Shown: in pieces, positions 47,764 through 56,314 of the stretch
Numbering within the stretch: the stretch's first letter is position 1
Layout of the letters: the number at the start of each line of letters is the position of its first letter
Source of the DNA: Cupidesulfovibrio sp000226255
GTDB taxonomy: Bacteria; Desulfobacterota; Desulfovibrionia; Desulfovibrionales; Desulfovibrionaceae
Direction: 5' to 3'
Length of the DNA: 64,000 nt
Assembly (NCBI RefSeq): GCF_003402415.2
Contig: NZ_AP036014.1
Coordinates: 248,001-312,000, forward strand
Notes under the pieces: generated by a model
What the model was told of the DNA's origin: nothing
Database searches by the model: none
What the model saw: only the letters and a program-made list of their open reading frames with translations
Program-made: the position numbers and the translations under genes

Positions 47764-49782
47764 ATGAGCAACGCCCCCCTCACCGCCAGATACCGCCCGC
47801 AGACCTTCGCCGAGGTAGCCGGGCAGGAGACGGTAAAGGCCATCCTTTCCCGCGCCGCGGCGGAAGACCGCGTGGCCCCCGCCTACCTGTTCAGCGGCAC
47901 GCGCGGGGTGGGCAAGACCACCATCGCCCGCATCCTGGCCAAGGCGCTGAACTGCGAAAAGGCCCCCACGGCCGAGCCGTGCAACACCTGCGAGCAGTGC
48001 CGCAAGGTGGTCATGGGCAACCACGTGGACGTGGTGGAAATCGACGGCGCGTCCAACCGGGGCATCGAGGACGCCCGCCGCCTGCGCGAGGCCATCGGCT
48101 ACGCGCCCATGGAGGGCCGCTACAAGGTCTTCATCATCGACGAAGCCCACATGCTGACGCGCGAGGCGTTCAACGCCCTGCTGAAGACGCTGGAGGAACC
48201 CCCGCCGCGCGTCACCTTCGTGCTGGCCACCACCGAGCCGCACAAATTTCCCGTGACCATCGTCAGCCGCTGCCAGCACTTCACCTTCAAGCGGCTGCCC
48301 GAGAACGAGCTGGAAGCCCACCTGACCGGCGTGCTGACCCGCGAGGGGCAGGACTTCGACCCGGCGGCCGTGCGGCTTATCGCGCGGCGTGCCGCTGGCA
48401 GCGTGCGCGATTCCATGTCGCTGCTGGGCCAGGTGCTGGCCCTTGGCGGCGAGCGCCTGACCGTGGAGGGCGCGCGCGGCGTGCTGGGCCTGGCCGGGCA
48501 GGAACTGTTCTTCGAAGTGATGCAGGCTCTGGCCTCGCAGGATTGCGTGGCGGTGTCCGCCGTGGTGCGCGACCTTCTGGACAAGGGCGTGGACATCGGG
48601 TTCTTTCTGCGCGAGCTGGCCTCCACCTGGCGCAACCTGTTCATGCTGCGCCAGGCGGGCGAGGCCGCCCTGCCCGCGCTGGACCTGCCGGAAGAAGAGG
48701 CCCGCCAGTGGCTGGAATGGGCCCCGAAGTTCGAGATTTCGCACATCCACGCCTGCTGGCAGATGACCCTGGAAGGCCAGCGCCGCGTGCTGACCAGCCT
48801 GGAACCGGCCATGGCGCTGGAGCTCTTGCTGTTGAACCTGGCCCTGTTGCCGCGCCTTGTCTCGCTGGAACAGCTGTCGCGCGGCGGCGGGGCTGGCCCC
48901 GCTGGCGGGCGCGGCGTGCCCGGCGGGAGCGGAGGGGCTGGCGGGCAGCCCGGCGGCGCCGGTGGCTACGGCTCCATGCCGCCCCGGCAGGCTGGCGGCC
49001 AGGGCGGCCCCGGCGGGTATGGCGCCCAGTCCGCCCAGTCCGGCCAGTCCGGCCAGTCCCCCCAATTTGGCCAATCCGCTCAAGCTGGCGAATCGTTCCC
49101 GCAGGCCCAACCCCCGCAGGGGAGGTATCCCGGTCCCGGGCAGGCGCGGCCCCAGGCTGCGTCGTCGGCGTCGGCGTCGTCCGCATCCTCCGCAGTCGGC
49201 ACGGCCTTCGGCTCGGGCGGCTTTCCCCGTTCGGAGCGTTCCGCGCCCGTGGCGGATGCCGGGCCCGCGCGCGGCGGTGCAGACACCTCGCTGCCGTGGG
49301 ACGACGTGCCATATCCCGCGCCGGGCGCTGCGGCCGCCACCCCGGTGGCGGAGCCTGTGCCGGTCCCCCAGGGTCCGCAGGATGCGCCGCAGGACGGGGC
49401 CTTTCCCGTTGCGGGCGGCACCGGCACCTGGGACGGCTTCGTGCAGTATTGCGCGGAGCGCAGCAACGGCGGCAACGGGCTGTCCGTGCTGGGGCAGGCG
49501 CGCGGCCGCATGGCCGCTGGCCGCCTGACCGTGGAGACGCGGTACCGCACCCAGTACGAGCACCTGTGTTCAGCCAACAACCACAATGCCCTTGCGGAAT
49601 ACGCCCGCGCCTACTTCGGCGCGGGGACCACGGTGGAGGTGCTGCCCCCCGCCACCCGCATCAAGACCCCCTCGGAACTGCGCGCCGAGGCCGAACGGCA
49701 TCCCGCCGTGGGCCTGCTGCGCGAACAGTTCGGGGCCACCATGCTGTCCTGCAGGCCGCTGGCCGACGGGCAGCCCCAATAG
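47764..49782 (+). CDS. dnaX: DNA polymerase III subunit gamma/tau
   Basis: The 672-residue clamp-loader ATPase has Walker A LFSGTRGVGKTT (42-53), a zinc module with C64, C73, C76 and C79, the DEAH-like IIDEAHML, the SRC sensor VSRCQHF and LLGQVLALGG of domain III. Residues about 380-560 are a low-complexity Gly/Gln/Pro/Ser linker, and the last about 80 residues form a compact tau-like end (WDGFVQYCAERSNGGNGLSVL). No AAAAAAG-type slippery run was seen, so programmed frameshifting to gamma is not supported. It heads the conserved dnaX-ebfC-recR cluster with an 18-bp gap to ebfC. Confidence 0.96.
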   Translation: MSNAPLTARYRPQTFAEVAGQETVKAILSRAAAEDRVAPAYLFSGTRGVGKTTIARILAKALNCEKAPTAEPCNTCEQCRKVVMGNHVDVVEIDGASNRGIEDARRLREAIGYAPMEGRYKVFIIDEAHMLTREAFNALLKTLEEPPPRVTFVLATTEPHKFPVTIVSRCQHFTFKRLPENELEAHLTGVLTREGQDFDPAAVRLIARRAAGSVRDSMSLLGQVLALGGERLTVEGARGVLGLAGQELFFEVMQALASQDCVAVSAVVRDLLDKGVDIGFFLRELASTWRNLFMLRQAGEAALPALDLPEEEARQWLEWAPKFEISHIHACWQMTLEGQRRVLTSLEPAMALELLLLNLALLPRLVSLEQLSRGGGAGPAGGRGVPGGSGGAGGQPGGAGGYGSMPPRQAGGQGGPGGYGAQSAQSGQSGQSPQFGQSAQAGESFPQAQPPQGRYPGPGQARPQAASSASASSASSAVGTAFGSGGFPRSERSAPVADAGPARGGADTSLPWDDVPYPAPGAAAATPVAEPVPVPQGPQDAPQDGAFPVAGGTGTWDGFVQYCAERSNGGNGLSVLGQARGRMAAGRLTVETRYRTQYEHLCSANNHNALAEYARAYFGAGTTVEVLPPATRIKTPSELRAEAERHPAVGLLREQFGATMLSCRPLADGQPQ

Positions 49783-49800
49783 AACCATCCGGAGGAATCC

Positions 49801-50112
49801 ATGCGCGGTATGAACGACCTCCTGCGCCAGGCGCAGGTCATGCAGACCAAGATGAGCAAGCTCCAGGCCGAAATGGCCGACCGCACCCTTGAAGCCACCA
49901 GCGGCGGCGGTATGGTCAAGGTCACCGTTTCCGGCAAGCAGGAAGTGAAGGCCATCGTCATCGACCCCAAGGCCGTGGACCCCAATGACGTGGAAATGCT
50001 CCAGGACCTGGTGCTGACCGCCGTCAACGAAGGGCTGCGCCAGGCCAAGGACATGATGGAGAAGGAGATGGGGGCGCTCACGGGCGGCCTCAAGATGCCC
50101 GGCCTCTTCTAG
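49801..50112 (+). CDS. ebfC: YbaB/EbfC nucleoid-associated protein
   Basis: The 103-residue protein begins MRGMNDLLRQAQVMQTKMSKLQAEMADRTLEATSGGGMVKV, the typical YbaB/EbfC start, and has VSGKQEVKAIVIDPKAVDPNDVEMLQDLVLTAVNEGLRQAK. Family members are small DNA-binding dimers encoded between dnaX and recR in many bacteria, as here. GGAGGAATCC directly precedes the ATG. Repeat element copy B begins at the stop codon and separates this gene from recR. Confidence 0.96.
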   Translation: MRGMNDLLRQAQVMQTKMSKLQAEMADRTLEATSGGGMVKVTVSGKQEVKAIVIDPKAVDPNDVEMLQDLVLTAVNEGLRQAKDMMEKEMGALTGGLKMPGLF

Positions 50113-50259
50113 GAGACGCCGCCACATGGGGGCTTTTGCCCTCTGCCTGCGTCAGAACGCCTTTTTGCTCCGGTCGAGTACGATAAGAGTACACTCCCTT
50201 CACAAAAAGGCGTTCTTCCTTGGCAGAGAACAAAATCCCCTCTTGTGGCGACGCCTCCT
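50111..50259 (+). repeat. Stop-codon-abutting inverted repeat element, copy B
   Basis: About 149 nt, beginning inside the ebfC stop codon. The outer arm AGGAGACGCCGCCACA (50111-50126) pairs with TGTGGCGACGCCTCCT (50244-50259), with two mismatched positions. Inner arms are TTTTGCCCTCTGCC with GGCAGAGAACAAAA and AACGCCTTTTTG with CAAAAAGGCGTT. The apex GGTCGAGTA (50172-50180), 9 nt, TACACTCCC (50190-50198) is nearly identical to copy A. Confidence 0.9.
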
Positions 50260-50364
50260 GCGGCGTCCCCTGCGCATTCTGTCGCGCGGGGAAACTACGC
50301 CACACCATCACTCCCTTCGTCTGACAGATTCGGATTGATTTTTGGACCACAACCCGGAGTGTCC

Positions 50365-50970
50365 GTGCAGCGACTGCCCGAACCGTTGAAGGCGCTGGTG
50401 GAGCAGCTCTCCCGGCTGCCCGGCCTTGGCCCCAAGTCGGCCCTGCGCCTTGCCATGACCCTGCTGAAGTGGCCCGCCAGCGAAACCCGCCGGTTGGGCC
50501 GCGCCGTGCATGACCTGCGCGACAACCTTCACCTGTGCGGGCGCTGCGGCGCGCTGACCGACGTGGACCCCTGCGGCATCTGCACCGACCCGGCCCGCAG
50601 CGGGGAGACGCTGTGTCTGGTGTCGGAGTGGGATTCCCTGCTCACCCTGGAAGAGGGCGGCTTCTACAAGGGCCACTACCTCATCCTGGGCGGCCTGCTG
50701 GCCCCGCTGGACAACCTGCACGCCGATTCACTGGAACTGGAGCGGCTGACCAGGCGGCTGGCAGAGGGCAACGTGCGCGAGGTGGTCATGGCCCTTGGCA
50801 CCACCGTGGAGGCGGAAAACACCGCCACCTACATTCGCAACATGATCGCCCGGCAATACCCGCAGGTGCGCGTGACCCGGCTGGCCCAGGGCATTCCGCT
50901 GGGGTCCGAGGTCAAGTTCATGGACCGGGAGACGCTCAGGCAGTCGATGCAGTACCGCCAGGATCTCTAG
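50365..50970 (+). CDS. recR: Recombination mediator RecR
   Basis: The 201-residue protein loads RecA at gaps together with RecF/RecO. It has the N-terminal helix-hairpin-helix LPGLGPKSALRLAMTLL, the zinc finger CGRCGALTDVDPCGIC, and the Toprim region LCLVSEWDSLLTLEEGG with GHYLILGGLLAPLDNL and LAQGIPLGSEVKFMD. The GTG at 50365 was chosen over upstream codons because CGGAG lies 5 nt before it and homology starts at VQRLPEPLKALVEQ. It follows ebfC with 252 bp between, most of it repeat element copy B. Copy C begins right after its stop codon. Confidence 0.96.
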   Translation: MQRLPEPLKALVEQLSRLPGLGPKSALRLAMTLLKWPASETRRLGRAVHDLRDNLHLCGRCGALTDVDPCGICTDPARSGETLCLVSEWDSLLTLEEGGFYKGHYLILGGLLAPLDNLHADSLELERLTRRLAEGNVREVVMALGTTVEAENTATYIRNMIARQYPQVRVTRLAQGIPLGSEVKFMDRETLRQSMQYRQDL

Positions 50971-51101
50971 GCTCGAAAAGAGGATTTTTGCCCCCCGGCG
51001 TCGTCAGGCTCGCTCCGTGCGCGGGTCGAGTATGCCTGAATACACTCCCCACGCTCGGAACTCGCCTTCCTTGCCGGGGAACAAAAATCCTCTTTTCGAG
51101 C
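50971..51101 (+). repeat. Stop-codon-abutting inverted repeat element, copy C
   Basis: A 131-nt element that begins at the base after the recR stop codon. GCTCGAAAAGAGGATTTTTG (50971-50990) and CCCCCCGGC pair with GCCGGGGAACAAAAATCC and TCTTTTCGAGC (51073-51101). The apex is GGTCGAGTA (51024-51032), 8 nt, TACACTCCC (51041-51049). The flanks of the apex differ from copies A and B, but the conserved blocks are kept. Confidence 0.9.
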
Positions 51102-51156
51102 GGCTTCCGCCCTTGTCGCGAGCAAAGGCGGAAAGAATTGAAGTTCGCAAAAATAT

Positions 51157-51196
51157 CCCGCCCGTCTTCGCAGTGAAGGCGGGCGGGGTTTGTTTT
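51157..51196 (+). terminator. Rho-independent terminator after recR
   Basis: CCCGCCCGTCTTC (51157-51169), loop GCAGT and GAAGGCGGGCGGG (51175-51187) form a 13-bp stem with one G-U pair, then GTTTGTTTT. A second hairpin, CCGGGGGAA/TTCCCCCGG at 51261-51282, may serve the convergent HEAT gene. Confidence 0.85.
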
Positions 51197-51360
51197 GTAC
51201 GCGGTGTGGACGTTGTGGGAGCGCTTGGCCTTGTTCGGGGTGGCCGTCAATCAAGGGGGTCCGGGGGAAGATGTTCCCCCGGCGGGGTACGGGGCGGGGC
51301 CCCGTTTCCCATTTGTCGCGGTCTTGCCCGGCGGCAGCCGTCTACAATTGCCGTGCGGGC

Positions 51361-52116
51361 CTACGCCGCCGTGCCCTTGGCGTCGGCGTCGGGCGTGGCG
51401 TTGCCCGTGGGCGGCAGACACTGGGTTTCGATGCGCTGTGCGGCGCACTGGGCCAGTTCGCCCACGGTGCACAGCAGCACGCGTCCGCGTTCGAAGTGTT
51501 CCACCGGGGCGTCGCAGGTGCGCAGTTCACGCAGTGCGGGCAGCGCCCCGGGCGCGGCCAGCACGCCGAGCGACCAGGCCGCCGTGCCGCGCGCGGGCAG
51601 GTCGCAGTCGGCAAGGCCCGCCAGCAGGGCGGGCACGGCGGTTTCGACAAAGCCGGGCAGGTGGGGCCGTTCCTGGGCCAGGCGGCCGATGGCCCAGTAC
51701 ACGCCGCGCCGCAGGGGGGCGTGGTCGCAGTAGTTGTCGTCCTTGCCCGTCTCGCGCACGTACGAGACGAGGATGCGGTGGTATTCGTCGGCCAGGCGGG
51801 GGTGGCAGGCCAGTATTTCGCCGAAGGCCTCGGGGATGCCCCAGCCGATGTTGCCTGATTCCTCGTTCATGTGCCACATCAGGCGGCGCATGATGATGCG
51901 GGCGTCTTCCATGTTGGCGTCGGCGATGCGCGCCACCACCCGGCCCAGGGCCACCACGGCGCGCCATTTGGCCTCGCCGCCCAGCAGCAGGAACGACAGC
52001 AGCGGGCCCACGGCCCCCTTGCCGGGCAGGGCCACGATGTCGTCCAGGTGTTTTTCCCACTCGGCGGAAGCGAGCAGCGCGCGCAGTTGGGTCTTCAGCG
52101 ATCTGAAGCGGGGCAT
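51361..52116 (-). CDS. HEAT-repeat protein (DVU0298-like)
   Basis: The 251-residue soluble protein is made of HEAT-type helical pairs: GAVGPLLSFLLLGGEAKWRAVVALGRVVARI, ESGNIGWGIPEAFGEILACHP, RRGVYWAIGRLAQERP and ARGTAAWSLGVLAAPGALPALREL. Such proteins usually serve as binding scaffolds, and relatives of the DVU0298 kind are typical of Desulfovibrio, though their function is not known to me. Conserved-looking features include WHMNEESGNIGWGIPEAFGE and YCDHAPLRRGVYWA. AAAGGAGGAG precedes the ATG at 52116. It is transcribed alone, divergent from the hybrid kinase. Confidence 0.85.
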   Translation of the reverse strand: MPRFRSLKTQLRALLASAEWEKHLDDIVALPGKGAVGPLLSFLLLGGEAKWRAVVALGRVVARIADANMEDARIIMRRLMWHMNEESGNIGWGIPEAFGEILACHPRLADEYHRILVSYVRETGKDDNYCDHAPLRRGVYWAIGRLAQERPHLPGFVETAVPALLAGLADCDLPARGTAAWSLGVLAAPGALPALRELRTCDAPVEHFERGRVLLCTVGELAQCAAQRIETQCLPPTGNATPDADAKGTAA

Positions 52117-52645
52117 GCTCTCCTCCTTTCCCGTTTCGTGGTGGGCGACGGCTTCGCCCACCCATGCAGCGTTCACCATAACAAGGTGAGCGCATGATGC
52201 AACCCCGGGTTGCCGTCCCCGGCCGGGCGCGTTCCTTTCCTTGCCGACGCGGCGGCTCCAGGCCCGCCCCCCGCGCGTGGCTGCGGGTTTCGCCTCGTTG
52301 CGCGGCCCGTGGCGATTGGCTATGCTGCACGCCTGTCTGCTTCCCGGCGGCAACGCCGCCCCCAAAGACGCCGAGACGCCGCCCGAGGCTCCGCATGTCC
52401 AGCGCCGCAGCCCACCACGCCATCCCCGTCGCGCAGCGCGCGCGCCGGGTGGCGTCCCGTGGCGGCGGGGGGGCATGCCCGTGGCGCGTGCATCCCGCCC
52501 CGGCCTGGTCCGATGGAGCGAAGTCCGGGATTCCGTCCGGACGCTTTCCGTTCGGGCGCGCGCCGTCCGGCTCGCCCCGCGTGTCCTGCCTGCCCGGCGC
52601 GGCGCGCATCCTTCCCTCCCGTTCCCCTTCCTTTTTCGTTTGGTC
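52117..52645. other. Divergent region HEAT gene / hybrid kinase
   Basis: A 529-bp gap if the kinase starts at 52646. The kinase frame stays open back to 52241, but that stretch is Arg/Pro-rich without homology-like character, so I treat it as non-coding. No clear promoter, operator or terminator was recognised. Confidence 0.4.
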
Positions 52646-55600
52646 ATGATCGGTCGACTGCGCACCGCCCTTGCGCGCTGCCTGGCGTGTTTTCCCCTGC
52701 GGCATCTGCTGTCGCGCGCGGCGCCGCCCACGCCGGGTCTGCGCCTGCGCCTGGTGGGGTGGTGCTTTCTGGTCTGCCTGTTGCCGCTCGGCATCGTCAG
52801 CGCGGTGTTCGTGCAGGTGACCACGGTGCAGACCGACAGTTACCTGCATGCACAGGGCCGCACCTTGGTGGACGCGGCCTCTTTGCAGCTCACCCGCCTG
52901 TCGCGCACGGCAGATGCCCTGGCGCGGGTGGTGGCCGGGCTGCGCGCCGAATACGACGGCGACATGCCCGGCCTGCGCCAGCGGCTGTCCGAGTTGCACG
53001 GCCTGTGGCCGCGCGCCTGCATCGAGGTGTTCGATATGGGGGCCGAACCCGTGGTGCGGTTGCTGCCCGCCGGGGGGCCGCCGGACGGCGTGACGCTGGA
53101 TGGGGCGTTGGTGGTGCGGCAGGCCCTGCGGGGGCTGTCGCGGCGCGACGTGTTCCGTTCCGCGGACGGGCTGGCCATCAAGGCGGTGGTGCCGGTCATC
53201 GTGTCCCAGGGGGACAGGGGCAGCGCCGGGGCGGAACGCAACCGCCCGTCGCCGCTGCCCGCGCCCATGGGCCCGGCCGCGCTGCCGGAATCGTCCATGT
53301 CCACCGTGCCCCAGATGTCGCAACTGTCGCCGATGGCCACCTTCGCGCCGTTTGCCCCCTTGGCGTCGGACGTGGAGGACATGGCCGGGCGGGTGGACAT
53401 GGAGGGACTGGCGTCACGCCAGCAGGGGCGCATCGTGGGGGCGGCGGTGGTGTCGTTTCCCATGAACAGGGAGCTGTTGCGCGGGCTGGGCGACGCCGTG
53501 CGCGCCGACGTGGCGGTGTTCGACCTGGGCGGTCAACGGCCGCGCGGCACGCTGTTTCCAGGCGACGGCACGGCCGACGTGGCCGATTGGCCGGATCGGC
53601 CCGATCTTGCCCAGGGGCTGGGCCAGAGTATGGGCCAGGGCGCGTCGCCGGTACCCCGGTGGGGGGGGGCGGGGCCGGGCCGGGGAGGTGCAGGGACGTC
53701 GTTTTTCCCCATCGGGTGGCCGGGCGGGCGGTCCGGGGCGTCCGGCCTGTTGCCGGGCGGTACCGGCCAGGGGGCGGAACTGCCGTTCCTGCAACGCTAC
53801 GAACAGGTGGCGGGCAGGCCGTACCTGGTCAGCTACCAGCCCCTGCCGGGCGGCAGCGGCATTCCGGCCGGGGCGCTGGCGGTGTTCGTGGACGTGGAGC
53901 CGCAGCGCTCGCGGTTGCGCACCGCCGTGGAATACACCCTGCTGGCGGCGGCGGTGGCCCTGGGGCTGTCCATTTGCACGGGGTTTCTCATCGCCGACCG
54001 GGTAGTGCGGCCGCTGCACGAACTGCTGCACGCCCTGCGCCGCATTTCGCTCGGCAACTACAGCGAGCGCCTGCCTCCGGCGGGCATGGCCGAAATCGGC
54101 CAGTTGGCCCAGGCCGTGAACCACATGGCCTCCACGCTGGAGGAAAACCGCACCAGCCTGCTGGGTGCGTTGCAGGAAAAGGTGGAGTCCGGCGAACGCC
54201 TGGCCCGCGCCAACCGCGAACTGGAACTGCTGAACTGGGAACTGACCCGCGCCCAGGCCAACTACCGGCGCATTTTCGAAGAATCGGCCCAGGGCATCTA
54301 CCAGTCCACGCCGCAGGGGCGCTTTCTGCGGGTGAACCCGGCCATGGCGCGCATGTTCGGCTATTCCTCGCCTTACGAGATGGTATCGTCGGTGACGGAC
54401 ATCGGCGAACAGCTCTACGTGCGCCCCGGCGAGCGCGAGGAACTGCTGCGCCGCCTGCGCCACGAGGGACGGGTGTCGGTGGAGACCTGCCTGCGCAGGC
54501 GCGACGCCAGCGTGGTGTACGTGGCGGTGACCGCGCGCGCGGTCACCGGCGAGACCGGTGAGCAGTTGTACTTGGAAGGGGCGGTGCACGACATCACCGA
54601 GCGCGTGGAGCGCCACCGCGCCGAGCGTGAACGCGAGGCCGCCGAGGCGGCCAGCCGGGCCAAGACGCAGTTGCTGGCCCGCATGAGCCACGAGGTGCGC
54701 ACCCCCCTCAACGCCCTGCTGGGCATGGCCGACGTGCTGGATCGCACGCCGCTGGCCCCGGAGCAGCGCGGCTACCTCGACGTGCTGCGCAATTCCGGGC
54801 ATTCGCTGCTGGCGCTTCTGAACGACGTGCTGGACTTTTCCCGCCTGGAGGCGGGGCGGGTGGTGCCGGAACGGGTGGGCTTTCGGCTGGGCGAACTCAT
54901 GGAGCAGGTCTGCCGCCAGATGGAGCCCGCCGCAGGGGTGGACGGATCAGGCGGGCGCGACCTGCGCCTGAACTGGGCCGTGCTGCCCGGCGTGCCGGAT
55001 GCGCTGGTGGGCGACCCGCTGCGGCTGCGGCAGATTCTCGGCAACTTGGTGTCCAACGCGGTAAAGTTCACCCCCGCAGGGCGGGTGATGGTGCTGGCCC
55101 AGCCCGCCGACGGCAACGTGCCGGGCCGCGACGGCCCGCTTTCGCCAGACGGGTGCGGACCGGACGGGTGCGGTGAGCCTGCTGTCGGTGCGGTCTGCGG
55201 CGATGCGGCATGTCGTGCGCCGCAGGGGCGGAAGGTGGCGGTGCTGTTTTCCGTGGCGGACACGGGCATCGGCATTCCGCCGGAACACCAGGAAGTGGTG
55301 TTCGAAAGCTTCATGCAGGCGGATTCGTCCATCACCCGGCAGTATGGCGGCACCGGCCTTGGGCTGTCCATCTGCCGGGCACTGGTGGAGATGCTGGGCG
55401 GGGCCATCTGGCTGGAAAGCGCCCCCGGCCGGGGCACCACCGTGTATTTCACCCTGCCCATGCAACCCGCGCAAGAGGCGGCGTGCGGGAACGCCGCCGG
55501 CGTTGCCGGGGATGCGGAAACGGCGGGCGCGGCGGGTGCGGACGGCGGCGGGGCAACCGATGGACGCGGCGCCCCCGCGCGGGCGGGCGTGCCCGACATT

Positions 55601-56257
55601 GCGGGCGATGCGCCGGATGGTCGGGCAGACGTTCGGCCGGACGCGCGGGCGGACATTCGTGAAGACGTGCGGGCGGATGCCCCCGATGCCGGGGGGAGCG
55701 GGGAATGCTCCCCTGCGGCGCGGCCCCTGTCCGTGCTGCTGGTGGAAGACAGCCCCAGCAACCGGCTGCTCTTTTCGCTGTACCTGCGCGGGCGGCCCTG
55801 CGCCATCACCGAGGCCCACAACGGCGAAGAGGGCGTGGCCGCCTATGCCGCCGGGCGGTTCGACCTGGTGTTCATGGACATCGAAATGCCGGTGATGGAC
55901 GGCTACCGGGCCACGCGGGCCATCCGCGCCCTGGATCGCGAGCGGGGGCTGCCGCCCGTGCCGGTCATCGCCCTGACGGCGCATGTGGTGGGCGAATTCC
56001 GCGACGATTGCGCGGCGGCGGGCTGCACCAGTTTTCTGGCCAAGCCCTTCTCGCGCGGCGAACTGCTGCGCTGCATGGCCCTGTATGGGCCGGATGGCGA
56101 AAGGAATGGCGAGGCCGCCTTCGCCGGTGCTGCTGGCAGGCCCGCCGGAGATGGCGGTGCGGCCGGGCCTGATGGACTGGACAGGGGGGATGATGCCGAA
56201 GCCGCCGAGGCCGCCACAACCGGCGACGGCGGGGCGCACGAAGGACGCGCGACCTGA
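52646..56257 (+). CDS. Hybrid sensor histidine kinase with receiver domain
   Basis: The protein is about 1203 residues. TM1 (about 36-58, WCFLVCLLPLGIVSAVFVQV) is followed by an extracytoplasmic region of about 370 residues with a Gly/Pro-rich insert. TM2 lies near residue 430 and a HAMP domain follows. A PAS domain (YRRIFEESAQGIYQSTPQGRFLRVNPAMARMFGY) leads to HisKA (LARMSHEVRTPLNALLGM), HATPase (NLVSNAVKF, DTGIGIP, GTGLGLSICRAL), a low-complexity linker with Ala/Asp/Val/Arg repeats, and a C-terminal receiver (VLLVEDSPSN, phospho-Asp in FMDIEMPVMDGY, ALTAH). It should autophosphorylate and pass phosphate to its own receiver. The start is uncertain because no clear Shine-Dalgarno precedes 52646. 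Confidence 0.88.
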   Translation: MIGRLRTALARCLACFPLRHLLSRAAPPTPGLRLRLVGWCFLVCLLPLGIVSAVFVQVTTVQTDSYLHAQGRTLVDAASLQLTRLSRTADALARVVAGLRAEYDGDMPGLRQRLSELHGLWPRACIEVFDMGAEPVVRLLPAGGPPDGVTLDGALVVRQALRGLSRRDVFRSADGLAIKAVVPVIVSQGDRGSAGAERNRPSPLPAPMGPAALPESSMSTVPQMSQLSPMATFAPFAPLASDVEDMAGRVDMEGLASRQQGRIVGAAVVSFPMNRELLRGLGDAVRADVAVFDLGGQRPRGTLFPGDGTADVADWPDRPDLAQGLGQSMGQGASPVPRWGGAGPGRGGAGTSFFPIGWPGGRSGASGLLPGGTGQGAELPFLQRYEQVAGRPYLVSYQPLPGGSGIPAGALAVFVDVEPQRSRLRTAVEYTLLAAAVALGLSICTGFLIADRVVRPLHELLHALRRISLGNYSERLPPAGMAEIGQLAQAVNHMASTLEENRTSLLGALQEKVESGERLARANRELELLNWELTRAQANYRRIFEESAQGIYQSTPQGRFLRVNPAMARMFGYSSPYEMVSSVTDIGEQLYVRPGEREELLRRLRHEGRVSVETCLRRRDASVVYVAVTARAVTGETGEQLYLEGAVHDITERVERHRAEREREAAEAASRAKTQLLARMSHEVRTPLNALLGMADVLDRTPLAPEQRGYLDVLRNSGHSLLALLNDVLDFSRLEAGRVVPERVGFRLGELMEQVCRQMEPAAGVDGSGGRDLRLNWAVLPGVPDALVGDPLRLRQILGNLVSNAVKFTPAGRVMVLAQPADGNVPGRDGPLSPDGCGPDGCGEPAVGAVCGDAACRAPQGRKVAVLFSVADTGIGIPPEHQEVVFESFMQADSSITRQYGGTGLGLSICRALVEMLGGAIWLESAPGRGTTVYFTLPMQPAQEAACGNAAGVAGDAETAGAAGADGGGATDGRGAPARAGVPDIAGDAPDGRADVRPDARADIREDVRADAPDAGGSGECSPAARPLSVLLVEDSPSNRLLFSLYLRGRPCAITEAHNGEEGVAAYAAGRFDLVFMDIEMPVMDGYRATRAIRALDRERGLPPVPVIALTAHVVGEFRDDCAAAGCTSFLAKPFSRGELLRCMALYGPDGERNGEAAFAGAAGRPAGDGGAAGPDGLDRGDDAEAAEAATTGDGGAHEGRAT

Positions 56258-56314
56258 TGGGGAGCGGGCGGACGCCCGATCCCACGGGAAAGGCTCCGGT
56301 CTTCGGGGGCGCTT

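Noticed and set aside
47764..49782. Programmed frameshifting in dnaX to make a gamma form
   Set aside because: No A-rich slippery run with a downstream stem was seen; the long linker is in frame throughout.
52241..52645. An N-terminal extension of 135 codons for the hybrid kinase
   Set aside because: The extension is Arg/Pro-rich and without homology-like sequence. The first TM segment fits a start at or near 52646, although the exact start is not certain.
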